Notes: generated by a model not told the origin, from the sequence alone. A stretch of 64,000 bases of DNA from Siphonodentalium dalli (GCA_032622095.1 CP136067.1:59003899-59067898), one strand, 5' to 3'; numbered from the stretch's first letter, positions 12,501 to 22,385 are shown. Program-made: numbers and translations.

Positions 12501-15500
12501 ATCACAAAGCAATCCAAAGCTAAGTATGTTAGCAAGTGACTGTGGCAAGTCGATCATTTCGGTGGGTGCATTAATTGTGTTGATGGTATCCAGATCATTA
12601 ATCATGTAATTACGCACGTAAGGGTTTATCAAGGTTGATCTACAGGGGATATTTATAGCGGCGTAATGTGAATGGTAGCGAAATCTTTCAAACGAAATCG
12701 GAATGTGTAGCTTGTTCAATAGTCTGCATTCGTCCAATAACTATAGTGACGACCGCTGCTATAGAACAGTTTTAGCCAACGTGTTATAAAATATAATTGA
12801 ATTTTGGCTGGAAATGTGAACACGTGCATAGTTGTAAAATCGTAAAATCAAAATCGCAAAATATGAACTCTGCAGAGGGACCCATTAATTATATAGTCCC
12901 AATGCACGGGAACTCGGAGCATCAGTAGTTTCATCCATGGAAATCCTGTGCACAAAAATCTCCCGACTCAGCAGTTTGACATTATTTGATCAAATTATGT
13001 AATCGTACCATAGCAAGGGATCTCCGAGCATGAGTAGTTTCGTCCACGGAAATCCTGTGTACAAAAATATCCGTACTCAGCACTCCGACATTCTTTGATG
13101 TCACCGCGACATGTATTAATTACACTGTGTACATGTATATAACATCGCTGTTTCAATGCACACCAACCATAACATTCGTAGTTTTGGCACTTTTATTTCA
13201 AAGGGTTAGACCTGTACCGGTAACACACTGTGCGCAATTGACCCGCTTTTTCACCAGTATTCTGTAAACCCCTCAAACTCCCGTTGCAGCCGGATTTTTT
13301 ACGGCATATTGCTATTGACTTTTGGTACATGTATGAATCAAACAGATCATCTGCGAGGGGAATGAGGCCATCCTACGGACGCTAAGCCATACTAACAGAA
13401 ACCCTGATATTGAACTTATCAGCTGAGCACCAATACATGGTACATATGAATGAATTGATACCCATCAGAAAGTAGCAAGAATTTAATTATCAAAGGGACA
13501 ATAAACTCACTCTGCCACTGAATGGCATTTTTTCTGCGAAGTAGACTGCCTTTCCACAAGCAGGACACATATCCGAGCTGCCAAACTTTGGTTTGCTTTT
13601 CGTTTCATTGTCGTTTGTTATGAGAGGGGCTGCTTGAGCCTGAGATATCGAAGATACATTCCTGCAAGAAATAAAATGATATTCAAAATAACATGTTCCA
13701 CCTGCAGTAATAAACAGCATATCTGATTGGTCAGAGAGCCGCACAATATATCCCATGTTTATGTCTGGTGCCGTCAACATAAGAGAAACCAAGACAACAG
13801 TGCCATCGTCTCTCGCTGGCCTGCTTTTTTCATTACGTCATTTTATTATGAACAACATTATGGAGAGACTGATGGGAGATTTCAACATTTTTATGCAAAT
13901 AATTCTTATGGAATAAATATCAAATTGCTGTTAATGACATGATTGTTGGCAGAACATATACATTACACAAGGTGTGACATTGACGGCTTGGAGTCTTTGT
14001 TCAACCTCGTAGCTCTGTGACTCAGTTGAACAAAGCAGTCAATGTCACACCAAGTTACCATCAATCAACCACATTAACATATGTTACTGTAATAATTAAA
14101 TCAATCGTTCTGAAAAATAACCCTTTCATGAAGGGAGCTGCGCTTGTGCAGTATTAAAGATCTTGTGCCAGTGCATTCTCTTATATGAGAATGTACTGGC
14201 TGTCAAGGTAAAGATTGTTAGGCCAATGTATTCTCTTATATTTGCGAGCTAGGCTCTCTGTGGGAGACTTGCATATATAAGAGAATGTATTGGCACAGGG
14301 TTTTCATTAAAAAGTCAGGAAGCTCCAGACAGTATATGCCAGAACAATGGTTTCAACATGTGAAATTGCATTATTGCAGAACTATCAATGATGAATATAA
14401 GAATCAAGTTTATCTATGTCGCCATGTTCTTCTCAGTGGTGATGTTTTCACAGACTTTTACAGTAATGCCCTAAATAATCGACTCCTTAACCACAGCAGA
14501 ATTATGGGTAACTCTTCGAACTCTTCAGGATTTAGTCGGAAATATGGCTTGTTGACATTCATCGGAAAGCTCTCAGTGAGAGCTTTCCAATGAATGGCAA
14601 CAAGCCATATTTCCGACTAAATCCTGAATAGTTACCCATAATTCTGCTGTGGTTAAGGAGTCGATTATTTAGGGCTTTACTGTATATGTTTTGGACATTT
14701 ACCCACAGCGAGTGCTTCGGATTCCTTTAACTTTATACTGGTGCTTTGTGAAAACAATTATATACACCATTCAACTTACTTTCGAGATACCTCATGTGCA
14801 TTGCCAGTGTCCATCGACAGGCCTGATCCACCGCCAGAATATCCATATCCCTTAGGTCCAAACTGCCGGCCGTAGCATGATTTACAATATATGTCACCTT
14901 CATGGTCTGTCACTGTTGTACTGTCTAACAGTTTGTTGCATGTTCCTGGAATAGAATTTCATGCTTATGTTACAGAAGAGTGAATACCCACATTATCAAA
15001 TCAGGTGACAAACATGTAGAGCCACAATTGTGAATAAAACAACAACTCCATCAAAGTCACTAACGTTCCACTGGAGTTGAACTGGATCCTATATTTCTCT
15101 AAAATTAAAATTTAGACATCCCTTACCGAAATCATTAGCCATCTGTTAGCCATTCTTTAGCACTCGGAAGAGAAGGAATGATGGCTTACTGATGGCTAGT
15201 AGTTTTCAGAGGATATGGATGGCTAATGCAAAATTTAGCCATCGAGGCTAGGTGATGGCTAGATGATGGCTTATTAGCCATCGCTTAGCCCTCCTATAGG
15301 CCGAAATATTTAAATGAGCTAAGCCATCGCTTAGCCCTCGATGGATGGATGGCTAGTAGGCCGATGGCTAGTAGGCCGATGGCTAGTAAGCCACGGATGG
15401 CTAGTACGCTACTGATGGCTTGTAAGCTGATGGCTAGTAGGCCGATGGCTAGTAGGACGATGGCTAGTAGGCTGATGGCTAGTAAGCCGATGGCTAGTAA

Positions 15501-18500
15501 GCCGATGGCTAGTAGGCCGATGGCTAGTAAGCCGATGGCTAGTAAGCCATCCGATTGTTAGCCCTGGACATTTAGTGATGGCTTAGGATTGCTATGTTAT
15601 ATAACTTGCTTCAGGAGGGATAACTCTTTGGCATCATCTATTTGAGAATGAATTATTTTTAAAATAATATGTTATATCATAAAAATTATTTTTAACAACA
15701 TATTTAACAATGTCCATTATTTTTGTTATCTTTTGCCAAGTTTTCATCATAAATACAGTGGAAACGATTTACAATTGTATCGCTGGACACACATACTGCA
15801 TGGTGTCTGGAATCATGCAACATCTTCACATTAGGCTGGGCCAGCCAATGATTTCTGCAGATTTTTGTCAAAATTCAAAAGAAAATAGTCTGGTCTGATA
15901 GATCTTTTAACCCTTCCAATATGAGAACTATATATGCTGGTGCAGCATTAAAGAACCTGGTTCCAGCTGAATTCTCTTATATATGCGAGTTTCCCATCTA
16001 TAGGGATCAAGCCTCGCATATATAAGAGATTGTGCTGGCTAGCTAGAGAATTGCATTGGTACAGGATTTTCAAAAAATTTCAAGAAGCTCCCATCGGAAT
16101 GGTTAAATATGAATATGTTTTTTTCAAGATGTTTTAATGTGTCATATCATGCCCAATAAATTAGAAAATATAGTGCTGAGGATTGTACTTACCAATTTCC
16201 AGATTAATTTGTATATATCTTAGTGGCAGCAGGATATTTTCTCAGATTCTCAGGCAGAATGTTTGATAAACATGCGGATTTCTGATAGTTATTTCACAAC
16301 TTTTAAAATTAGAAGGTTCAGCATATCTTGAAGCCATTACAATACTAGTCCAATGAATCTCAACTAAAGAAATCACAAGTTTATAAGACTGCTAAGAACA
16401 TAAGTGTAAAAAATACTGGAACAACAAACTTGAGCAGTGAATATAGACTAGCAGTTACAATTCAAATGTAGTTGACTTAAAATATCCCAGGATGCATCTA
16501 TGCAGCCTCTATCTGGTTGGACCAACATATGGCAGCCATATGTCAGGTCTATGGCAGTCTGAGGAGAGCAGGTCTCCTAACCATTAATATGACTTTTATG
16601 AAGGCTAATAACATTCGAATTTTAAAACTTCTCCAGTCTGATGGTTATCGAATAAATTCTTAACCACCAGTAATGATGGCTAGTGAATATAATTCCATGT
16701 TGTTAGCCATCCACTAACCATCACCTTGGCCATCACCAGAAATTCTTCCTGATTGGATGGCTATCTAAGCCATCACACCACTTCTTATTCTTCATGAGTG
16801 CTAATATAACTAGAGTGATGGTTTATCTTAGCCATCATTGATCTCTGATGGCTAAGCGAGGGCTTAGGGATGGCTTAATAAGCCATTCTGTTCGGTAAGG
16901 GTGCAAATACTCAAAATTCTTACATGATTCCCACTTTTACGTTTGTACTCAAACTGTCAATTAACGGTATCGAGAACAATAAATAAAGCATATTTCATAC
17001 AATAAATAAAAAGCCGCCATGTTGACGGAAGTGAATGCCAATTCCTGCGAATAACATGCGTCACATGGTGCCAGGTCAATATTAAAGCTAAATGAGATCA
17101 CACTACCTGTGGCTAAATTGGCTAAATCATTATGATCACTTTATGATTTTGCTGTTGTTTGATAATCGGGTCACACACAATTTGCCCATGAGAATTTGGG
17201 AAAATCCCCAGGATTTTTTCGGGCCTTCAATATATTTTCCATATTTTCTGTAAACAAGTGCATGTGTTAGGATATATTAAAATGTTGTTTTTGTAGACAT
17301 AATTAGATCTACTCACCTACCGAGTTTGGAATTTGGTTCTAAATTATATTCTGCTATTGAATATACCATAGCTTATAATGATGCAAATAACTCCCCAGAA
17401 CTTTGATTATTAACAGAATTACTACATAGGTGAGATGCCATCTTCGCTCTGCATAGTACAGAAGGTAACAATATAATGTCACAAGGGGTGGGTTAATGAT
17501 GAGAGCTGTTGGCATAAAAATATCCTAGCTCTAGCTACTAGCTCAATCTAGGTATGTTTGTGGCTCTAAATTTATTATATACCCAAACCCATTTTGCTAT
17601 ATTAAAGCAAAAGTGATATTATCCATAGCTTTCCCAACTGACATGATAGGTTTCAAAACAATTTGTTACTTTGGTAAATTCTGCCTTTAAAATGTGTATT
17701 ATATACATCTCAGAACATTATATGTAAGCCTATTTTATGTCATGTGTGGCTTAATTCTATCAAATTTTTAAATATGTTGTTGTAAATTGTAAACTTGTAA
17801 ATGAAGGTGTGAAAGTCACATGTATGCCTTCAACTCTTTGATCTTTCAATGGATTCTATCATTGAATCTGATTGAGTTGTAAAAGTATACAACAGTTGTT
17901 CATTTCTGGGAGTCAGATCATATTCAGAGAAGCAATATGACAGGCAGAGAATCTTGAAGCAAGACTTTTGTTAATAATTAATGCCCCTACAATTGATACC
18001 GGTAAATGGGAAACAAATAACTAGTCATGCAATGACTAAAGTTACCAAAGGGTAAATACAAGACAGGATTTAAGTAAATACAATACATGAAGTTGATGTA
18101 AAAATGATATCCTTGATCTAATATGAACTTATTTGTAAACTATGAAATAAACTGCATGGCTAATTAAGAACTACATGTACACACAACCTATACGTGTATG
18201 TATATACAACCTTAGGTGTTATGTTGCCAAAATAGACAAATTCCTACATGACAGGCGTTCGTACAAACTATGTATATATACAGAGTAAATCACCTAGAAA
18301 CAGTCCCTTATATAGAGGAATGTAAACAGAAGCTGGTTACATCTAATGTTAACAAAAAGCATTCTTCTCTGTGCTATTAATGATTTTGCATCACCAGAGT
18401 CCACCAAAAAAATATCTGGTCAACTTAAAGTGACTCATGAAATTAAAGCAAGTAATTGTTTGCTTTTATCACTTCCCAGGAATCAGCTTGTAACAACAAT

Positions 18501-21385
18501 ATTTATTGACCGATTTATCCTGTTTTGGGCAATAATAAAGAGTGTACGTGTAGAAAGATTCAAACTGTTTATAAATTTCTGTATGTCTTTTAAGGGCATA
18601 TTAAGTCGGTATATAATTATTTCATGTACGTATATTCTTAACGGACCTGAAAAGCTAACAAAAGCGAGCAATTACTTCCGAGGATTAAACATCGAGGACT
18701 CAACATTATGAGGAGGCACCCTATTCGTGAATTTAAAACAAAAACTCTCAGTTTCCAACTATCAATTGAAGGAAAAAATCAGGATAACGATTTTTTCCTT
18801 CAAATTGATAGTTATACATTGAGATTTTTTTGAAAATTCACGAATAGGGCGCTTTTTTTTTTTTTTTATTATGTTTATTACCCAAAGATATACATATATA
18901 TGCGGTCATTTTACATACAGCTGTGCATTCAAACATTTATCAATGGGCCGTGTGGGGGAGGGGTAACCAAACAAACTTACATTTATGCATACATTTGACT
19001 GGTGCCCACGTTCCAGACGACTACAGGCATTGTGCGTGTGGGCATCTGGCCTAATTTCGTACCACTAGCGGCAATATATATGTTTTCTAAGAATAGTTAC
19101 TGTAATTGATCAGTTGCTGGTAATGTTTTCTTGATCTTGACGTTGACATATTTTGATAAATTTATTTGCACCACGGAAAGATCAAATATAGATCGTTAAT
19201 GAAAGTGTCAATGACACTGTAGCTCAACTTAGGTAGGGGAATAATTTAATGGTTGACAGTAAATGGAGGAATAGGAAAGGTGCTAATTGAAATGTCTAAC
19301 CTGTGCCAAAGGATTTAGTCATGCAAAGAGTAAAATCCAAGATGGCTGCTGGCGGCCATGTATTTTGGCCGAACGACCCCAAAATCACTCGTTCCCATCT
19401 ACATGTCATTGTTAACATCCATGACATATTTCATGAAGTTCCGACCAAAGCTACAACCTGTAGCCCATGCCAAAGGATTTAGTCATGCAAAGAGTAAAAT
19501 CCAAGATGGCTGCTGGCGGCCATGTTTTTTGGCCGAACGACCCCAAAATCACTCGTTCCCATCTACATGTCAATATGAACATCCAATTTCATGATGATCA
19601 GATGAACAGTACGACCTGTAACCCGCGCCAATGGATTGAATTTTTAAATCCAAGATGGCCACCAGCAGCCATGTTTTTTTGCCGAATGACCCCAAAATGA
19701 CTCGTTCCCATCTACATGTCAATGGCAACATTCATGACAAATTTCATAAACATCGGACCAAAGGTACGACCTGTAACCCGCGCCAAAGGATTTAGTCATG
19801 CAAAGAGTAAAATCCAAGATGGCTGCTGGCAGCCATGTTTTTTGGCCGAACGACCCCAAAATCACTCGTTCCCATCTACATGTGAATATTAACATCCATG
19901 ACAAATTTCATGATGAACAAACGAACAGTACGACCTGTAGCCCACGCCAATGGATTGAATTTTGAAAAACAAGATGGCCGCCAGCGGCCATGTTTTTTGG
20001 TCAAATGACACCAAAATCAGACCAAAGGTACGACCTGTAGCCCGCGCCAAAGGAAATTGTTGACGGACACACGGACGACGGACGCCAAACCATGGCAATA
20101 GCTCAAACTTACAAAGTAAGTTGAGCTAATAATGAGGTCATAAAAATAGGCAGGTGCAAATGGCATTTTTAATTTTCAGAAATTCGTCATGGTTGTCGAT
20201 TTGAACTAAGTCGTTCTTGTACTACCTTATTCTATATTGCTCGGGATTCTGGATGATTGCACGATATATGTAGTTATTACCTTACAAATGTTTTTCGGTT
20301 TGCCCAGATAAATGAAATATATTTGTCGGTGGGCATATTATTGTGTGAAGGTTAGTGCTTTCTCCAGAATTAACCACTTCTGTTGAAATGCTGACATTTC
20401 CATGTTGCATCGTGCCAGTAACTTATCACAGTCATAACATAATCTGAGTTCATTAAAAACTTTGTTCAAGCTAAGTGATTTTGAGGAAAACTTTGCTTTA
20501 TAAAGATATTGTTTCAAAATAAGTAAAAAAAAATATTTATCACGCTGTTTGGTTCCAATGGGATAGCTCCAAGTAGCATGGTCTTTTTCGAAACACGTAA
20601 GTCGATGCCTTTGTCAGTTCCCCATTTGATTAGTTTGTTAAAAAAAGACTGGACACATCTACAGTCCCAAAATATGTGTGAAATTGTTTCAATTTCTGTT
20701 TGGCATCTTTCGCATCTATCATTTTGTCTTAGCTTTATTATATTAAGAAATTGATTCGTTGCAAGGATCCGAGTGTTTATTCGATATTGCAACCATTGCA
20801 GTTTAGGGTCAGGCATCGTGGCGAACGGTAGCTTAAAGTGAGTGTCCCAGGAGTTGATAGGGCACTTTCTTAAGGCACTTCAAGATTTATGACGTAGAAG
20901 TGATTATTTTGGTTAGCACAAATATTAATCAATCGATTGGTTTTCATTTTCAATAAATGATGATCTTATGCAATGTCAATTTTCAAAAGTTTTGAAATAT
21001 TTGAAAAATAATTTTCTCAAAGCAGGCACTGGCTCCCTTCCGTCAGTCAGGGGAGGATTACCACATGAATGGTTCACTATTAAAAATTTCACTCTTTGTA
21101 CTATCCGGACATTAAAACTATGAGGGGATGCAGAGGATGCAGATGCCTCGAGAAGGGAGATAATCTCTGGGAAATCACCTGATCATTCACAGGCTTCACA
21201 TATTGCAATTTTTAACCAGGATCGGCAAAAAAATATTGTTTATACAAAAACAAGATTTTTTTTTATACAACAGAAAGGAACATACCACATTTGAGGCACA
21301 TTTTATGCCATTTCTTCCCCAGAGCTCTTTTCTCTTCGGCAAAATACACAGCTTTCCCACATCTTGGGCAATTGTTGTCATCCAT
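6429..21385 (-). CDS. CSRP: Cysteine- and glycine-rich protein (muscle LIM protein, CSRP family), five coding exons
   Basis: Join complement(6429..6517, 9717..9810, 13511..13661, 14780..14945, 21286..21385): 600 nt, 199 residues plus TAA. CSRP proteins are small LIM-only adaptors at Z-discs, actin filaments and in the nucleus; they promote muscle differentiation by binding alpha-actinin, zyxin and transcription factors. Seen here: LIM1 with C6, C9, H27, C30 then C33, C36, C54, C57, followed by [10 protein letters not shown] and a Gly/Ser-rich tail; a linker of about 45 residues; LIM2 with C121, C124, H142, C145 then C148, C151, C169, C172, again followed by [10 protein letters not shown] and a Gly/Ala-rich tail ending STDTGKAY. 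Both LIM domains keep 17-residue finger loops. The length matches vertebrate CSRPs (about 193 residues). All four introns have GT/AG ends and the phases join without gaps. The start is the first ATG after a pyrimidine-rich acceptor. Which CSRP/MLP orthologue it is cannot be settled here. Confidence 0.93.
6545..7680. mobile_element. Two inverted halves of the 'TATTATCTGAACATTTCCC' MITE family in CSRP intron 4
   Basis: 6550-6712 carries the forward half (ATTCTCCAATCAGTTATAAAAG ... GGGAAATGTTCAGATAA, AAGTTCAACAAACAG). 7480-7670 carries its inverse (TTGTTGAATGTATTATCTGAACA ... AACTGATGGGGGGAATCC). About 0.75 kb of unrelated DNA lies between, so this may be one element opened by an insertion. Confidence 0.55.
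7681..9492. other. CSRP intron 4, anonymous part
   Basis: AT-rich, no exon signal of LIM type. A small imperfect hairpin lies at about 8335-8410 (TGACTAGCACAAA / TTGTGTCAGTCA). Confidence 0.5.
9493..9585. repeat. Interspersed repeat shared with 48773-48865
   Basis: Begins GGTGGCTTTATTTGACCGGT and runs through 'ggcttttttagaaat ... aataaaactt/tgctt.caac'. About 130 bp past the donor of CSRP exon 4. Confidence 0.7.
9717..9810 (-). CDS. CSRP: CSRP coding exon 4 (middle of LIM2)
   Basis: The acceptor is TTTTGTCTTGCAG and the donor GTATGT. The exon reads [18 protein letters not shown], then [12 protein letters not shown], supplying H142, C145, C148, C151 and C169 of LIM2. It ends one base into a Ser codon completed by exon 5. 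Being only 94 bp with no ATG, it would be missed by an ORF scan. Interspersed repeats lie on both sides (9493-9585 and from about 9865). Confidence 0.92.
9865..10240. repeat. Partial 'ccaagatggctgc' interspersed repeat in CSRP intron 3
   Basis: Starts with the head GAAAGTGTCAATGGCACTATAGCTCAACTTGG and contains two diverged core units (10003-, 10095-). Full-length relatives lie at 19190-20131, 29110-29570 and 30255-30715. Confidence 0.7.
10241..11478. other. CSRP intron 3, anonymous part
   Basis: No exon seen. A short direct repeat (GGTTTGGAGAGGTTTTA) occurs twice near 11017-11062, and a related GGTTTAGAGAGGTTTTT lies at 10238. Confidence 0.45.
11479..11888. mobile_element. Terminal-inverted-repeat element, about 410 bp
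   Basis: Left end AGGGGTCGTGTCTTAA, right end TTAAGACACGACCCCT: perfect 16-bp inverted repeats. The left half has several copies of GACCGATG(G/A) in both orientations (11510-11690). The right half (about 11705-11874) is an inverted, diverged copy of the element at 12102-12307. Confidence 0.75.
11888..12344. mobile_element. TTAA-flanked MITE (piggyBac-like ends), with a nested insertion
   Basis: TTAACCCTTCCATGACTGGA at the left and TCATGAAAGGGTTAA at the right: inverted ends with TTAA on both sides, as piggyBac transposition leaves. Inside is the hairpin segment GCATTCTCTTATATATG ... CATATATAAGA. The 12102-12307 element sits inside it. Confidence 0.75.
12102..12307. mobile_element. TTAA-flanked MITE nested inside another
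   Basis: TTAACCCTTTGGAGAG at the left, CTCGCCAAAGGGTTAA at the right, 206 bp including both TTAA. Its sequence (AACAAATTCGGGTCAAAAG, CGTTTTAATTTATGTGTATT) recurs inverted at 11705-11874. Confidence 0.78.
12905..13095. repeat. Direct duplication, two copies of about 85 bp
   Basis: GAGCAT(C/G)AGTAGTTTC.TCCA.GGAAATCCTGTG.ACAAAAAT occurs at about 12917 and 13027, each followed by ACTCAGCA and GACATT.TTTGAT. Confidence 0.65.
13511..13661 (-). CDS. CSRP: CSRP coding exon 3 (linker and start of LIM2)
   Basis: The acceptor is ATTTCTTGCAG and the donor GTGAGT. The exon codes for a polar linker (about 28 residues, rich in S, Q, N, K) and then [19 protein letters not shown], with C121 and C124 of LIM2. 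The donor falls between codons (phase 0). Translation past the donor would lose the LIM histidine, so the splice is needed. Confidence 0.9.
13967..14055. repeat. Hairpin in CSRP intron 2
   Basis: AAGGTGTGACATTGAC ... TTTGTTCAAC pairs with GTTGAACAAAG ... GTCAATGTCACACCAAGT. Confidence 0.65.
14118..14330. mobile_element. Diverged TTAA-family MITE ('CCCTTTCATGA') in CSRP intron 2
   Basis: Left end AATAACCCTTTCATGAAGGG. Inside are GTGCCAGTGCATTCTCTTATA and its inverse ATATATAAGAGAATGTATTGGC. The right end TCAGGAAGCTCCAGAC lacks the last bases. Same family as 11888-12344, 15907-16106, 43405-43625 and 55077-55359. Confidence 0.65.
14461..14682. mobile_element. Palindromic TA-flanked MITE, copy 1 (222 bp)
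   Basis: Begins TA/CAGTAATGCCCTAAATAATC and ends with its inverse ...ACTG/TA. The two halves are near-perfect inverted repeats meeting at GAAAGCTCTCAGTGAGAGCTTTC. TA flanks fit Tc1/mariner-type target duplication. It lies in CSRP intron 2. Confidence 0.85.
14780..14945 (-). CDS. CSRP: CSRP coding exon 2 (rest of LIM1, glycine-rich tail)
   Basis: The acceptor is TTCTATTCCAG and the donor GTAAGT. The exon completes the split Gly codon, then gives [28 protein letters not shown], a GGGSG stretch and [12 protein letters not shown]. It contributes C36, C54 and C57 and ends two bases into a Lys codon. A hairpin MITE ends 97 bp past the donor. Confidence 0.93.
15348..15551. repeat. 15-bp minisatellite GATGGCTAGTAGGCC
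   Basis: About 13 copies, mostly GATGGCTAGTA(G/A)GCC, with a few interrupted units at 15390-15430. Because 15 is a multiple of 3 it leaves a false ORF of repeated [10 protein letters not shown]. Confidence 0.9.
15907..16106. mobile_element. TTAA-flanked MITE, 'CCCTTTCATGA' family
   Basis: TTAACCCTTCCAATATGAGA at the left; CCCATCGGAATGGTTAA at the right. Inside are TTCTCTTATATATGCGAG and its inverse CTCGCATATATAAGAGA. Nested in the 15120-16901 element. Confidence 0.7.
16902..18715. other. CSRP intron 1, anonymous part
   Basis: Unique-looking AT-rich sequence. The 121-residue open frame at 18346-18711 has no recognisable domain and is probably chance. Confidence 0.45.
18716..18852. mobile_element. 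Small foldback element, 137 bp
   Basis: GCACCCTATTCGTGAATTTA at the left pairs with ATTCACGAATAGGGCGC at the right. The inner arms CTATCAATTGAAGGAAAAAA and TTTTTTCCTTCAAATTGATAG also pair. A T run follows the right end. Confidence 0.75.
19190..20131. repeat. Long 'ccaagatggc' interspersed repeat, about 4-5 internal units
   Basis: The head is GAAAGTGTCAATGACACTGT + AGCTCAACTTA. Tandem units follow with AAATCCAAGATGGC, GGCCATGTTTTTTGGCCGAA, TCCCATCTACATGTCAAT and ACGACCTGTAGCCC. The tail has GACGGACACACGGACGACGG and ends AGTAAGTTGAGCTAA, the inverse of the head's TTAGCTCAACTT. ORFs here are repeat artefacts. Confidence 0.85.
20514..20879 (-). pseudogene. 3' fragment of a LINE-type reverse transcriptase ORF (zinc-finger region)
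   Basis: About 121 residues open up to a TGA at 20882. The run [20 protein letters not shown] followed by [18 protein letters not shown] is the layout of the post-RT 'zf-RVT' zinc finger of non-LTR retrotransposons (W/Y-rich helix, CxxC, E.ET..H.FW.C). No RT catalytic part lies upstream, so this is a 5'-truncated copy, typical of LINE insertion. It lies inside CSRP intron 1 on the gene's strand. The family assignment is from motif memory. Confidence 0.7.
21286..21385 (-). CDS. CSRP: CSRP coding exon 1 (start codon, first zinc finger of LIM1)
   Basis: ATG at 21385-21383. It reads 33 codons beginning [18 protein letters not shown] and carries C6, C9, H27, C30 and C33 of LIM1. It ends in TGT G followed by the donor GTATGT, leaving one base of a glycine codon. 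No in-frame ATG lies upstream before the acceptor at 21395-21394. Confidence 0.93.
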
Positions 21386-21393
21386 GATTTAAT
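21386..21393 (-). other. 5'UTR stub of CSRP exon with splice acceptor
   Basis: On the minus strand a pyrimidine tract, TATTTCTTTTTTAG, ends at 21394 just before ATTAAATC and the ATG. This means an upstream non-coding exon exists above 21393, as is usual for CSRP genes. I could not place it or the promoter. Confidence 0.6.
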
Positions 21394-22084
21394 CTAAAAA
21401 AGAAATAAAAGTTAAGTGTAACAACGTTGTACCCATTGTAGTATAAATTGAGGAAAACATGTAGATTTTCGTAGGTGATAGTATTCTCTTAGTTTGAGCC
21501 AAGAAAGTCTTCTTATTATTGATAGACATAAACAAAGAGACATTTGTTTCTGCTAGCATCACCAAACATATTTTAAGCTGTCAAGTCTATATATTTAACT
21601 GAGATCTTTGAGATAAAAACAACTCGGCAAGCTTCATCTCTATCTCATGAATATATAGATTGATTAGACTGAATTAATTTGGCTTCTTAGTTATAAAGTG
21701 GTCATGCTAATTTGCTATGATGATGTTTGGCTGTAATCCGAGTAACTTTCATGAACATCGGCCCCCTGAACATATATATTTTTAATCATAGCCACTCTGG
21801 TGCACTGGCCTATGATCTTAATGCTGCACCAGCGCAGCTCCCATCATGAAAGGGTTATAAAGGATGTGCCTCCATTTGTTCATATTAGCCAAAGGCCATG
21901 AAAATGAAAACTTAAAAAAAAAAAATAGCATCATTTCGCACCACCAGCATCATAACATTTCGGTAGGACTAACCATTATAATAATGACCAGTTTTATATA
22001 GCGATTAACCAATTACTTGCTCTAACATGCTTTTAAACATTACAATATTACCGCAGTCATTTGTACAAGTCAACCAATGAACCA
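21394..22084. other. Upstream of CSRP exon 1, no gene seen
   Basis: Includes a stub of the TTAA 'CCCTTTCATGA' MITE at 21818-21860 (AATGCTGCACCAGCGCAGCT, then CATGAAAGGGTT). No convincing untranslated first exon or promoter. Confidence 0.4.
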
Positions 22085-22385
22085 GCTGCAGCCATTGTAG
22101 GCGCTGCTCTAGTTTGATCAGAACATGCTCCGATACTCATCAGTATGACAAGCTGACTGGTACTCGTTTAAAGCATTTGTGAGTAATGCAAAGCCGACAC
22201 AGTACAAGTGACCTTGCTCAAGGGTCACAAGTTGGCGCAGAATTTGAAACAGCGAGCAATCCGACAATTGCACATCACTCAAATATGACAAGCCACTGCT
22301 GTGTGAAGACTCACGATAGACCAGTGATGAACCAATATCGTTGTGTTTACAGCGAATAAAAATCCGACACACTAACCACTGGAGC
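22085..22385 (-). repeat. tRNA-derived SINE-like sequence
   Basis: On the minus strand CTCCAGTGGTTAGTGTGTCGGA resembles a tRNA A-box region, and TTGGTTCATCACTGG about 45 bp on is a weak B box. GACCCTTGAGCAAGGTCAC follows, a phrase common after SINE heads. No tail was identified. Inference from motifs only. Confidence 0.4.

Larger units (their letters stand above)
15120..16901. mobile_element. CCCTTACCGAA-ended element with GATGGCT repeats, 1782 bp
   Basis: CCCTTACCGAA at 15120 and TTCGGTAAGGG ending at 16901. Both ends are lined with 'ttagccatc'/'gatggcta' motifs in mirror orientation (15140-15350 and 16670-16880). It lies in CSRP intron 1 and contains a 15-bp minisatellite and a TTAA MITE. 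Confidence 0.65.

Noticed and set aside
15349-15561. 70-residue [10 protein letters not shown] repeat protein
   Set aside because: In-frame reading of a 15-bp minisatellite inside a transposon-like element.
18346-18711. 121-residue plus-strand ORF in CSRP intron 1
   Set aside because: No recognisable motif and antisense to a host intron; ends next to a foldback element.
22330-22385. Functional tRNA gene on the minus strand
   Set aside because: A and B boxes are degenerate and no cloverleaf stems close; better read as a SINE remnant.
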